Below, in pieces: positions 56,057 to 64,000 of a DNA stretch of 64,000 nt. Each line of letters starts with the position of its first letter. Positions within the stretch are counted from its first letter, which is position 1. Both the position numbers and the translations under genes were made by a program. The stretch covers positions 124,001 to 188,000 of the forward strand of contig VCMS01000022.1 in the NCBI GenBank assembly GCA_022539475.1, written 5' to 3'. This DNA comes from Gracilaria domingensis (taxonomy: Eukaryota; Rhodophyta; Florideophyceae; Gracilariales; Gracilariaceae). The notes beneath the pieces are model-generated. The model ran no database searches and had not been told where the DNA came from. It saw nothing but the letters and a program-made list of their open reading frames with translations.

Positions 56057-58963
56057 ATGTGTTCTCGTCTGGCGTTTGTCCTGATCACTCTCGTGACAAC
56101 ATTCATTTGCTCATCACGCGCTGCGGAATGGTCGAAGCTAAAGAAATGTTCTGATCTTGGCTTTGGTCGACGTCAACGCCTGTTTTCACCATCATCCGAT
56201 GTGATTTACAAGCTGGCAAAGGAAACCATATCTGTATCGGAATGGCGGGGTCAAAGCGCCGTAAAAGCAACCCTCAACGCAAAGGATCGTCCTTCCTTCT
56301 TGCTCATAATTATTGCGCTTGCGAATGGTGTTTATCGCATAGTCATCGACGACGCTGCCCCACCAAAATACGAACGACACATCGTTAAGGATGTCATTAT
56401 GCCCTACGTGGATGCAGTGCCTTTAAAGGATCAATACGTTTTCGTTCGTGATGATAGAGCAGATATTGTTATTGATGAGCTTCCGTCAAAAATGGTTCTC
56501 CACTATGAGCCGTTTCGAGTTGATTTCGTGCGCAAAGAAGATGACTTAGTTTTGGCTTCTTTTAATTCAGAGTCTATGCTTCTCGTAGACACTTTTCTTG
56601 AGAAACCAATCCCTTCAGAAGATCAGACGCACAGTGAAATGAACTCACAATCGCCTGATTTAGATGAAAGTAAGGACGATGATAAAAAACCTGATGGCGA
56701 AGATGAGGTATCTGACTACGGGGGCGTTAACGAGGATGACTTAGATGAAGACGTGCCACATGAAGACAGCAATCAAGGGGATGTGACGAAGTCGACAACC
56801 TGTGATGGCTGTTGGGAGGAAACCTTTCAGAGCCACACTGATTCAAAACCTCGTGGACCAGAGGCAATTGGAGTGGACGTGTCCTTCCCGTTTGCAAACC
56901 ACTTGTACGGGATACCGGAGCGCACTGTACGATTTTCTTTGGAAGACACAATTGGAGAGAATGGCAGCATCCTTTCTGAGCCGTACCGCCTGTACAATCT
57001 CGATATTTTCGAGTTCGAACTTGTCAAACCACTTGGTCTTTATGGCTCAATTCCCTTTTTGTTCGCTCGAAATGGCAAGGATAACGCAGGCTTCTTATGG
57101 CTCAATACAGCTGAGACATATGTTGACATAAAGACTTCAGCAAAAGGGCGACATTCGCACTGGTTCTCTGAGACAGGTCTGATTGATACTTTCTTTCTTC
57201 CTGGTCCAACTGTCAGCGACGTCTTCCAACAATATCTATGGTTAACGGGAGTCCCAGCGATGCCCCAAAGATTTTCGCTGGGATATCATCAGTGCCGGTG
57301 GAATTATCGTGATGAGGAGGATTCCAAAACCGTAGATGCCAAATTCGATGAACTGAATCTGCCTTACGATGTTCTTTGGCTGGATATTGAACATACCAAT
57401 GGCAAACGATACTTCACATGGGATTATGAACGTTTTCCAGATCCATCCGGACTTATGAATCATATTGCGGCTCGAGGTCGTAAGATGGTTACAATCATTG
57501 ATCCTCACATCAAGCGGGACAATAAATTTCCTATTCATCGAATGGCGCAAGAACAAAAACTATACGTGATGAAGCCCGACGGGAAACCCTTTGATGGATG
57601 GTGCTGGCCGGGATCTTCAAGCTATTTTGACTTTTCTAGTTCAAGGGTGCGTGAGGTTTGGGCTTCATTATTTAGTCCAACGCATTATCCGCATTACTGC
57701 AATCATCTCTACACATGGAACGATATGAACGAGCCGTCTGTTTTCAACGGACCCGAAGGCACAATGCAAAAGGATTTGGTTCACGAAGGAAACGTAGAGC
57801 ATCGTCACTTACATAATATATTCGGTCACTACTTCTTTCAAGCCACATATGAAGGTATACTGAAGGGACACGGGGGCAATGATCGGCCGTTTGTTCTATC
57901 ACGTAGCTTCTTTGCCGGAAGCCAAAAATTCGGCGCTATATGGACTGGGGACAACAGTGCTGTTTGGAACCATCTTGAAAGCTCTGTTCGCATGCTTTTA
58001 TCCCTGCAAGTAAGTGGGATGACTTTTTCGGGAGCAGATGTTGGAGGCTTTTTTGGAAATCCATCAGCTGAGCTGACCACGAGATGGTATCAGGCTGCAG
58101 CCTTTCAACCATTTTTCCGCGGTCATTCTCATCTGGACACAAATCGCCGCGAACCTTGGGTGTTTGGCGATCCGTATACCTCTCATATATCAGAAGCTGT
58201 GAAGGCCCGATATTCATATATTCCTTTCTGGTATACACTTTTTGCAGGCCATGCACTTGGGACTGGTTCTGGATTCGAAGAAAGTGCGAGGGGACCTCCC
58301 ATGCGACCTTTGTGGTGGCATTTTCCAAACGATCCAGAAGCTGAATCGAATGAAAAACAGTGGCTTGTTGGAAATGCATTGCTCGTAGCTCCGGTTTTGG
58401 AGGAGGGCGTTTCCACTCACAAGATTTACATTCCACCCGGAGAAAGTTGGTATGATCTTTACAATCCACATGCAGGTGGAAAGAAAATTGACGAATCCGC
58501 ATGGGCTCAAATGGATGTCACGTTGGACAGAATGATTGTGTTTCAGCGTGGGGGTACAATCGTTCCTAAACAAGAGCGTTGTCGCCGCAGTACCGCTGCT
58601 ATGGCACATGATCCTTTCACTCTTGTTGTAGCGCTGAATAATAAGAAGGAAGCTCGAGGGGAGCTGTACATGGATGACGGAAAGTCATTCGACTACAAGT
58701 CTGGTGCATATGCTGTGAGACAGTTCATTTTCGAAGGTGGAGAGCTTCGAGCAGAAATTGTCTCCGAGGGAACTGCAGCGTTTGAAGGGGATGACGCTGA
58801 AATTGAGCGAGTGATGATTTTGGGATATGGAGAAGCTCCAGTAGCAGTTTCCTCCGGTGCGAATCCTATTAACTTCGTTTATTCAAAGAACTCTGGTGCA
58901 CTCACGCTGCAGAACGTGAGGTTGAAAGCTGCTAAAGGAAACTGGAAGATAACAATCCGGTGA
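56057..58963 (+). CDS. Glucosidase II alpha subunit (GH31), ER
   Basis: A 968-residue protein from MCSRLAFVLITLVTTFICSS, a signal peptide cleaved near SRA-AEW. The N-terminal beta-sandwich begins KKCSDLGFGRRQR, as in GANAB proteins. An acidic insert follows (about 195-245, Asp/Glu-rich), common in this subunit. The catalytic barrel has FSLGYHQCRWNYRDEED, LPYDVLWLDIEHT, the nucleophile in WNDMNEPSVF (Asp556) and the acid/base in WTGDNSAVW (Asp632). The C-terminal beta domains include MDDGKSFDYKSGAY. The enzyme removes the two inner alpha-1,3 glucoses from N-glycans in the ER and drives the calnexin cycle. It normally pairs with a beta subunit, not encoded here. No HDEL-type retention signal is present, as expected for alpha. 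Confidence 0.95.
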   Translation: MCSRLAFVLITLVTTFICSSRAAEWSKLKKCSDLGFGRRQRLFSPSSDVIYKLAKETISVSEWRGQSAVKATLNAKDRPSFLLIIIALANGVYRIVIDDAAPPKYERHIVKDVIMPYVDAVPLKDQYVFVRDDRADIVIDELPSKMVLHYEPFRVDFVRKEDDLVLASFNSESMLLVDTFLEKPIPSEDQTHSEMNSQSPDLDESKDDDKKPDGEDEVSDYGGVNEDDLDEDVPHEDSNQGDVTKSTTCDGCWEETFQSHTDSKPRGPEAIGVDVSFPFANHLYGIPERTVRFSLEDTIGENGSILSEPYRLYNLDIFEFELVKPLGLYGSIPFLFARNGKDNAGFLWLNTAETYVDIKTSAKGRHSHWFSETGLIDTFFLPGPTVSDVFQQYLWLTGVPAMPQRFSLGYHQCRWNYRDEEDSKTVDAKFDELNLPYDVLWLDIEHTNGKRYFTWDYERFPDPSGLMNHIAARGRKMVTIIDPHIKRDNKFPIHRMAQEQKLYVMKPDGKPFDGWCWPGSSSYFDFSSSRVREVWASLFSPTHYPHYCNHLYTWNDMNEPSVFNGPEGTMQKDLVHEGNVEHRHLHNIFGHYFFQATYEGILKGHGGNDRPFVLSRSFFAGSQKFGAIWTGDNSAVWNHLESSVRMLLSLQVSGMTFSGADVGGFFGNPSAELTTRWYQAAAFQPFFRGHSHLDTNRREPWVFGDPYTSHISEAVKARYSYIPFWYTLFAGHALGTGSGFEESARGPPMRPLWWHFPNDPEAESNEKQWLVGNALLVAPVLEEGVSTHKIYIPPGESWYDLYNPHAGGKKIDESAWAQMDVTLDRMIVFQRGGTIVPKQERCRRSTAAMAHDPFTLVVALNNKKEARGELYMDDGKSFDYKSGAYAVRQFIFEGGELRAEIVSEGTAAFEGDDAEIERVMILGYGEAPVAVSSGANPINFVYSKNSGALTLQNVRLKAAKGNWKITIR

Positions 58964-59063
58964 AGTGCTTCTATGCAGAACTGGAGCCTTGTTAATTAGA
59001 CAAAACTAATATATATTACGTCGAAGCAATGACGCGGCGGAAATGATACAAACGCGGTGAACT

Positions 59064-59354
59064 TCAGTTCAGCCACGAAACGAACTTCTTAGCAGCTATA
59101 AGTATTTTAAGACGTTGCAGTAGAAGATAGGGAATCGGAGGGTAGCTTGCAGCTAACTCAAGAAAATCCTGCTTCAGCTTGGAGTTATTCTTGCCGTACG
59201 CACCACCATCGTCTGGATGCGTTCTCAGCCAAAACCAGTTGCTTCTCATGTGTAATGTTGATCCCTTTGACATTGGAGGAGAACCTGACGATCCCTGCGA
59301 AGGCTCTCCCGCGTCTTCTTTCCCACTTGACGCTGGAGTTGCTAGCGCTGCCAC
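59064..59354 (-). CDS. Doubtful small gene, possibly spliced
   Basis: A 97-codon frame lacking an ATG at its upstream end. It encodes a Ser/Gly-rich stretch, then NWFWLRTHPDDGGAYGKNNS, an acidic-hydrophobic helix and a basic C-terminus (LKILIAAKKFVSWLN). An upstream ATGGGAG followed by GTAAAC, and a TACAG acceptor 74 bases later, could supply a start in frame, which would extend it to about 59455. No family is recognised. The helix-rich C-terminus and plausible splice sites keep it as a candidate only. Confidence 0.25.
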   Translation of the reverse strand: MAALATPASSGKEDAGEPSQGSSGSPPMSKGSTLHMRSNWFWLRTHPDDGGAYGKNNSKLKQDFLELAASYPPIPYLLLQRLKILIAAKKFVSWLN

Positions 59355-59729
59355 ACGCCTTCCATGACCACACTCTGTACTGATTTATGATTTGGTCCAT
59401 TTGCTTCCGACCAGGTTCGGCATCTGCAAATGCTTGATACAAGTTTACCTCCCATCACCAAGAGAGCGAGAAGACAAACCTTTTGTTAGAGTTGATTAAG
59501 CAAAACCCGTCGAAATTTTTGGCCTTCTAAAGGAGAGAGAATTACGTTTAGAATACTATAGCGTACTTGTCCTGCTTCTTCGCAATAAGGAGTTGCAGAC
59601 CATACTAAAGAAGAAGATACAAGTTTACAGAACTTCGAATGTCACATTTGCTGTGATAAGTTATTGCCTGATTGAGGGGATTTTGCCAGGGCACCGCAGG
59701 CGTCTCGTGATCAAACCTGCTGAGTCAAG

Positions 59730-59879
59730 AGCACTGCTCGGTCAGCAGTGCTGACCGACTTGGTCCGACGCTCGCCGACCCTGACTCGCCCCGAGCCGGG
59801 CTCGGCGAGCCACGGACCGAGTCGCCGACTCAGTCGGCCCATCGGGCCCCGGGGGAAGGATACTGCTCGGCGAGCAGTA
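59730..59879. repeat. GC-rich array of palindromes
   Basis: Within 150 bases are agcactgct-cggtc-agcagtgct (59730-59752), ccgagccgggctcgg (59791-59805), gccgact-c-agtcggc (59824-59838) and tactgctcg-g-cgagcagta (59861-59879). The first and last dyads share the ctgctcgg core, so the block is roughly symmetric overall. It is GC-rich in AT-rich surroundings. It is probably a foldback-type element or a strongly structured site. Confidence 0.75.
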
Positions 59880-60365
59880 CTCAAAAACATTCTGACCATC
59901 ATGATTCATGATGATCATGGCACTTTTTTGAACTTATCGATAACTTCTACCCTTGGGTATGGAAGCATAAATAATAATAATATAATATCATTGTTAATTC
60001 GTTTATCGACTTTCGCTGTTGCATCAAAAATGCACCATCATTGAACGTGATGTAGTCTACATCATGTAGATACCGTCGGTACCCGTGTATCTAGTTTTGC
60101 TCTTCATTCCGTCTTCAGGACCTCGGGAGATTGCTATACAAGGGTAGCAGAGAGAAGTTCTGCCGGAGACCATTGAGCAGTTGTTAGAATGTGCTCGCCA
60201 CCCTCGCGCATCAAGTTGTGAGTCATATCTTACGACCCTGTGCCCGGATGAACCTTGGTACCGTAGACTACTAGACTTGATACGAAGAGTGAGCACTGAC
60301 TTCATCGCCTCAGTTGGATCAAACTTCACTCTGACCGCATTTGGCGAACCACCGGAATTTGCGAT

Positions 60366-61181
60366 ATGGTGCGCTCCCATCTACTCGAGAAGTACGGACC
60401 ATGCGCGCTTGTGACGGGTGCATCGTCTGGAATTGGCGCCGAATTCGCTCGACAGCTGGCTGCGCACGGCTTTGACCTTGTGATCACAGCTAGGAGGAAG
60501 GACCGATTAGAACAGCTTTCTGAAGCACTGCAGGGTGAGTTTAAAATACACGTTACCATCGTTGAGCTCGATCTCGTGGAGGACAAATGTGTGGAACAAC
60601 TTGCTGAAGCCACAAAGCATTTGGAAATTGGTCTGCTGATAAACAATGCTGGTATGGCTATCTCAGGAGCTTTTATGAGGAAAGAAGTGGCGGAGTATGA
60701 AAAGCTCATCGCACTTAATGTTCGCGCTGTTACGTCATTGGCCCGGACGTTTGGGAGAAAGATGTGCGAAAGAAATCGGGGTGGGATTTTGTTCGTGAGC
60801 AGTATGGCATCCAAATGCGTGCCATACTTGTCAGTGTACTCCGCGTCAAAAGCATTCGTAACGTGTCTGGGAACCGCATTGAGAGAGGAAACGCGCCCGT
60901 TTAATGTAGAGGTTATGGTACTGGAACCGGGGTTTGTGTCAACGGAAATGACGACCGGAGGGGATGGGACGTTCACCAGCGCGAAGCGGGGCAATATGAT
61001 GTTGGTTGACGAATGTGTGGAGACGGCGCTTAGTGCGTTTGGGAAGCGAGGCGTGTCTACGCCAGGATTCCTTTATCAGGTACTCAAGTTCTTTGGATCA
61101 CTCTTACCGAGCTCTTTCAGGGTATGGGTGATTGCCTTGCTTCTTAGGCACTCGTCCAAAGGGGAAGTTGATCGCCTGTAG
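60366..61181 (+). CDS. Short-chain dehydrogenase/reductase (SDR)
   Basis: A 271-residue classical SDR. The cofactor motif is TGASSGIG (17-24), with basic residues after strand 2 (ITARRKDRLEQL), suggesting NADP(H). LINNAGMA and the active site SSMAS ... YSASK (Tyr ~158) are present, then the PGFVSTEM loop. A C-terminal ~35-residue hydrophobic stretch (FFGSLLPSSFRVWVIALLLR) could bind a membrane. The closest pattern is the DltE/17-beta-HSD12-like group of membrane-associated ketoacyl or steroid reductases; the substrate is unknown. The catalytic residues are intact. It starts 1.4 kb after the glucosidase gene on the same strand. Confidence 0.88.
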   Translation: MVRSHLLEKYGPCALVTGASSGIGAEFARQLAAHGFDLVITARRKDRLEQLSEALQGEFKIHVTIVELDLVEDKCVEQLAEATKHLEIGLLINNAGMAISGAFMRKEVAEYEKLIALNVRAVTSLARTFGRKMCERNRGGILFVSSMASKCVPYLSVYSASKAFVTCLGTALREETRPFNVEVMVLEPGFVSTEMTTGGDGTFTSAKRGNMMLVDECVETALSAFGKRGVSTPGFLYQVLKFFGSLLPSSFRVWVIALLLRHSSKGEVDRL

Positions 61182-61572
61182 GTTACAGGGTTGGGCCTGC
61201 GCATATTACACGAAAGCATGAAATCTGCCCCTATTTTGCGCCATTTTGCGGACGCCCAAATTTGTGTCACCCTTTCGGGCAGCAGGCTGTGTAGCAGAAG
61301 AAGTTTTATGTAATCGAGATGCACCGGCTGCGTTGTCTCTACGTCAACAGCACGTCATCATGATGAGCCGTTACTCGTAGCCTTGGGGAAGAGTCAAGCA
61401 GCCGACTTCCTTACCACATGCCGTCATGTGCTTCGAACTGCGCTAGTCTGGTTTGTCGTTCTCTGAAGCATTACGTTTTTTCTTTCGCCCTTGTTCCCTT
61501 TGAGCCACCTGAGTTCTGCGCTACCTCCTTCGTAAACCGTAGTGCGTCTTTGATCACCCCGCCCCTTCAAGA
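61182..61572. other. Spacer upstream of the sulfur transporter gene
   Basis: 391 bp between co-oriented genes. An upstream short frame overlaps the next start out of frame. Nothing else was seen. Confidence 0.35.
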
Positions 61573-62520
61573 ATGGTCTTCACTCCAATCCACGCCATAA
61601 TAGGCGGCGCACTGATCGGACTGGCTGCCTTTTGGAATGCTAGTCTGAACGGTCTTGTGACAGGAATCTCCGGAACTCTAAACAGTTGTCTCACCCTGGA
61701 TCAATTCGCCTTATCGTTTGTAGCTGGCTTAGCGTCATCTACTTTTGCGTTGCGGCCCCTCATAGATGCTTTCCCACCTGAGGATGTACTTTCGTCTATA
61801 CCACCTGAGCTCCTAGTCCTTTCTGGCATCCTAGTGGGAGCAGGAACTCGGATTGGAAATGGCTGTACTTCTGGTCATGGTATTTGTGGTCTCGCTCGAT
61901 TGAGCACTCGTTCGCTCGTTGCGGTGCTTACTTTCATGATAGTTGCGATGACTGTCGCCACTCTGAACCCATTTGTTCACATCCATTCACATTCTTCGGC
62001 ACAACCTCTCTCAGCCGCACATTTGGCTGTCCTTGCTACGCTGTCTCTTTCAATCCCTCCTCTTCTTGCCATGTTGAACGCAAAGGTGGCTCTTCGTTAC
62101 TCGCTTGGAATAATCTTTGCAGCTGGTTTAATTATTTCCGGAATGTGGCATCCGTCCAAGACGTTGGGTTTCCTTCGATTTCCGTCACCGTTTGCTAAGG
62201 CTCCGAGATGGGATCCTAGTCTTCTTTTTGTGTTTGTCGGGGCTTTGCCGGTCGCATTTGCTGGTTTCCAACCAATACTGAACGGGATCAAGCCATTGTT
62301 GGCGGAAAAACATTCCTTCCCGACAAGAACAGATATCGACAAGAGACTGTTGCTTGGAAGTGCAATGTTTGGAGCAGGATGGGGTTTAATCGGAATGTGC
62401 CCAGGGCCTGCCATTGTCTACGCAGGAAAGTTTCCAGGAATACAGGCAGTGACATACTTGTTGTCTATGGTAGGAGGCAGCTATGGCGCACGAACAGTAC
62501 TGAACGCATTGGGTATGTGA
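61573..62520 (+). CDS. YeeE/YedE-family sulfur (thiosulfate) transporter
   Basis: A 315-residue polytopic membrane protein. It is an inverted repeat of two halves, each with the YeeE/YedE signature: GNGCTSGHGICGLARLSTRS (about 95-114) and GWGLIGMCPGPAIV (about 270-283). Between them are about nine hydrophobic segments (VAVLTFMIVAMTVATLNPFV, LAVLATLSLSIPPLLAMLNA). In bacteria these Cys motifs relay thiosulfate or related sulfur compounds through the membrane. The family is mostly prokaryotic but also found in some algae and fungi; in this location, a plasma-membrane or organelle importer of reduced sulfur is inferred. Both signature Cys sites are present. There is no partner TusA gene beside it. 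Bacterial ancestry by transfer is possible. Confidence 0.9.
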   Translation: MVFTPIHAIIGGALIGLAAFWNASLNGLVTGISGTLNSCLTLDQFALSFVAGLASSTFALRPLIDAFPPEDVLSSIPPELLVLSGILVGAGTRIGNGCTSGHGICGLARLSTRSLVAVLTFMIVAMTVATLNPFVHIHSHSSAQPLSAAHLAVLATLSLSIPPLLAMLNAKVALRYSLGIIFAAGLIISGMWHPSKTLGFLRFPSPFAKAPRWDPSLLFVFVGALPVAFAGFQPILNGIKPLLAEKHSFPTRTDIDKRLLLGSAMFGAGWGLIGMCPGPAIVYAGKFPGIQAVTYLLSMVGGSYGARTVLNALGM

Positions 62521-63288
62521 GGAACAAGTCGCAATTTGTTCCAACTGTTGTTTTGAACAGATGATCTCTTGTGATTGCCGGAGCGCCGACACGGCGTAAA
62601 ACTTTATAACGCACCTACGCAATCGTTGTACACCAAACGGACGAGCGAACGAGCGAGCGAGCGAGCGGAACGAATACTTCTCTAGTCTTTTCTAAGCATA
62701 GGAAAGAAATCTACCGAAGTTAGGCAACGCATCGAGGTCTTGCCTTTTTAACGTTTGCTTCTCTCTACACCGCGTTTGTCCTAGATTCTATGAAGTGCCA
62801 TACGCGGTTCACCATCAATCATGATGATCCATGATCATTATGGATGAATCATGATCATCATCACTATCATGACGATGGTTCACAGTCGTATAGAAATAAA
62901 TTTCTTTTCATCCCACTCATGCAGACCGGCTTAGGCATTCCGTTTCTTCGTTTTCGTTTGGTGAGCGAGTAGTCCGTATCTCCAACATTTCCTGGAGAAC
63001 AAGTTGAGTGTAAACTGCAGAGAACTGAACGCGAACAAATATTTGTTACACGGAAGGTTATAAGAGCATCACCACCGGTGAAGTGGAGTAGAGCAAAGCA
63101 TCTTTACATCGTTGGTACCAAAGATACTGCACCGTGGCACCGGTGTCATACAAGCCAAAAGGGCCATTTTCTGTGGCAGCTATAGATTTTTTTTTATTCA
63201 ACCACAGCCACACACCGGTGCGCAGCAAAAAGCTCCGACGTACTGGTGCATGGTTTCAACGCCAGTAGAAATGAGTACAAGGTAAAAC
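62521..63288. other. Spacer before the metal ATPase gene
   Basis: 768 bp. It carries a (gcga)n-like microsatellite (about 62638-62667) and a cluster of atcatgatgatc-type dyads (62816-62880). No gene is seen. An imperfect palindrome around caccggtg recurs at 63072 and 63214. Confidence 0.4.
62816..62880. repeat. ATGATCAT-type palindrome cluster
   Basis: Overlapping dyads atcaatcatgatgatccat, atgatcattatggatg and aatcatgatcatcat form an imperfect hairpin (aatcatgatgatccat versus atggatgaatcatgat). A similar catgattcatgatgatcatg element occurs at about 59900-59920. Confidence 0.6.
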
Positions 63289-64000
63289 ATGGGAAGCCCA
63301 AAGTTCCTTCCCTTTTCAAGCTCTTCTTTTCCACAGAGCTTCACCATCTACTTCATGATGGACATATCTTTGAACACTCTAGGTAAAAGTCTGCCCGCGA
63401 CGGCAACATGTTTCATTTCATCTTCACCGGCAGTGTTTCGCAGAACCATTTCTTTCTCGCCATGGACAAGGCCGCCATCGAGTCTGCGTCCGAAGTTGTT
63501 TTCATATCCGACACAAACTAAACGAATTTCTCGTGATTCAGTTTTGCAAAGAAGGCTGACTCCCTCATGTCAATCGCCTTGTCAATCCCACGGCTGTCAT
63601 AATCACGACATTCCCAAAGCTGAAGGTAACAATCCGCTAATATCATCGCTTTCTGTTTTGGCATCGGTTCAAACTTCAATTCGAGCAGCCTCTACAGGCG
63701 CAATCTTGCTCTCGCTAGCCACAGCCCTCCATATAGCAACATTATCATCTTTACTAATACGTGCTTCTCTATTAGGCTGTTTCGCACTAACTGGTGTTCC
63801 GGCCCTGGCCAACAGTTCGCTGCGAGTCATACGTTCTCGAGGCAGAACTGTTGACGTAAATGTTCTCATGAGTATCGCTGCTGCTGTTTGCATTTGCACC
63901 GGTGCCCTATTTGAGGGTGCACTTTTGACAACTCTGTATGCCGTCTCACATGCGGTAGAAGATTGGATTACTGGAAGAGCACGGCGAGAACTAGAGTCTC
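63289..64000 (+). CDS. HMA1-like plastid P1B-type metal ATPase, N-terminal part (runs off the window)
   Basis: An open frame from ATG 63289 (MGSPKFLPFSSSSF) to the window end, 237 residues so far with no stop. ATGs at 63355 and 63358 are alternative starts. The first ~110 residues are Ser/Arg/Pro-rich, acid-poor and plastid-transit-like. A Cys/His cluster follows (SPCQSHGCHNHD), comparable to the His-rich N-terminus of HMA1. Membrane helices come next (GAILLSLATALHIATLSSLL; CFALTGVPALA), then the P1B signature region VDVNVLMSIAAAV and FEGALLTTLYAVSHAVEDW, which match HMA1/ZntA-type ATPases. HMA1 moves Cu, Zn or other metals across the chloroplast envelope. The CPx or SPC motif and phosphorylation site would lie beyond the window. 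Confidence 0.8.
   Translation, partial: MGSPKFLPFSSSSFPQSFTIYFMMDISLNTLGKSLPATATCFISSSPAVFRRTISFSPWTRPPSSLRPKLFSYPTQTKRISRDSVLQRRLTPSCQSPCQSHGCHNHDIPKAEGNNPLISSLSVLASVQTSIRAASTGAILLSLATALHIATLSSLLIRASLLGCFALTGVPALANSSLRVIRSRGRTVDVNVLMSIAAAVCICTGALFEGALLTTLYAVSHAVEDWITGRARRELES

Larger units (their letters stand above)
58964..60365. other. Spacer with palindrome array and possible small gene
   Basis: About 1.4 kb. It holds a GC-rich palindrome array (59730-59879), a weak copy of the dispersed repeat (about 59600-59700), a GATACCGTCGGTACC palindrome (60070-60084), catgatgatcatg dyads (about 59900) and a low-confidence minus-strand frame (59064-59354). Confidence 0.4.

Noticed and set aside
1-64000. 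tRNA, rRNA, CRISPR, LTR or virus-like elements
   Set aside because: Looked for by eye (B-box-like motifs, long direct repeats, gag/pol or capsid motifs, regular spacer arrays); nothing convincing. The only reverse transcriptase is TERT, a host gene.

Overview
The window is a gene-rich stretch of a eukaryotic nuclear genome, most likely a red alga; a florideophyte of the Chondrus/Gracilaria type is my best guess, not proven. It encodes eukaryotic machinery throughout: telomerase reverse transcriptase, a NatB auxiliary subunit, ER glucosidase II alpha, a dolichol-type cis-prenyltransferase, an F-box protein, an OSCA/TMEM63 channel and an RNA uridylyl/adenylyltransferase. Several products carry plastid-type transit peptides, including the start of an HMA1-like metal ATPase. 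Genes are almost intron-free: only the RsuA-like pseudouridine synthase has an intron I can place firmly (86 bp, GTGAGT...CAG). Genes are separated by 0.3-3.5 kb of noncoding DNA. Several starts sit in very CpG-rich islands (about 140-640, 1.35-1.6 kb, 26.4-27.0 kb, 27.3-27.9 kb, 40.7-42.4 kb), while other intergenic DNA is AT-richer and full of hairpin-forming inverted repeats.

Layout. 0.6-6.9 kb (+): zinc-finger DnaJ-type protein, ankyrin/F-box protein, small plastid-type membrane protein, secreted glucose/sorbosone dehydrogenase-like protein. 7.8-9.0 kb (-): unknown 417-aa protein. 9.7-13.4 kb: NAA25 (+) converging on a TMEM242-like protein (-). 14.2-17.8 kb (+): pseudouridine synthase and DEAD-box helicase, both probably organellar RNA proteins. 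19.4-20.7 kb: acylated ubiquitin-like protein (+) and archease (-). 21-24 kb: repeat-rich noncoding DNA with one small secreted-protein candidate. 24.3-31.6 kb: a Hedgehog-type Hint (Hog) protein with a beta-propeller-like N-terminus (-), then two Golgi-type glycosyltransferases head to head. 33.3-36.7 kb (+): a large membrane protein that keeps the architecture of a proton-pumping pyrophosphatase but has lost its catalytic acidic motifs. 38.2-45.4 kb: OSCA channel (-) and terminal nucleotidyltransferase (+) sharing a CpG island. 45.7-50.9 kb: TERT (-) head to head with cis-prenyltransferase (+). 51.4-63 kb (+): UVR/SnoaL-like plastid protein, secreted Ser/Pro/Cys protein, glucosidase II alpha, short-chain dehydrogenase, YeeE/YedE sulfur transporter. 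63.3 kb to the edge: the N-terminus of an HMA1-type P1B-ATPase.

The neighbours do not form one pathway, but themes recur. Glycan and ER biology: dolichol-type prenyltransferase, glucosidase II, GT47, a second type II glycosyltransferase. RNA metabolism: pseudouridine synthase, DEAD-box helicase, archease, TUTase. Membrane transport: pyrophosphatase-like protein, OSCA, YeeE/YedE, HMA1.

The most unusual items are the catalytically eroded pyrophosphatase-like protein, the secreted beta-propeller/Hog fusion, a pseudouridine synthase with Glu where the invariant Asp is expected, and several families of dispersed hairpins, including a recurring GGTACCGNCGGTACC palindrome. I saw no LTR, viral, CRISPR or tRNA features. 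All family calls were made by eye from motifs.
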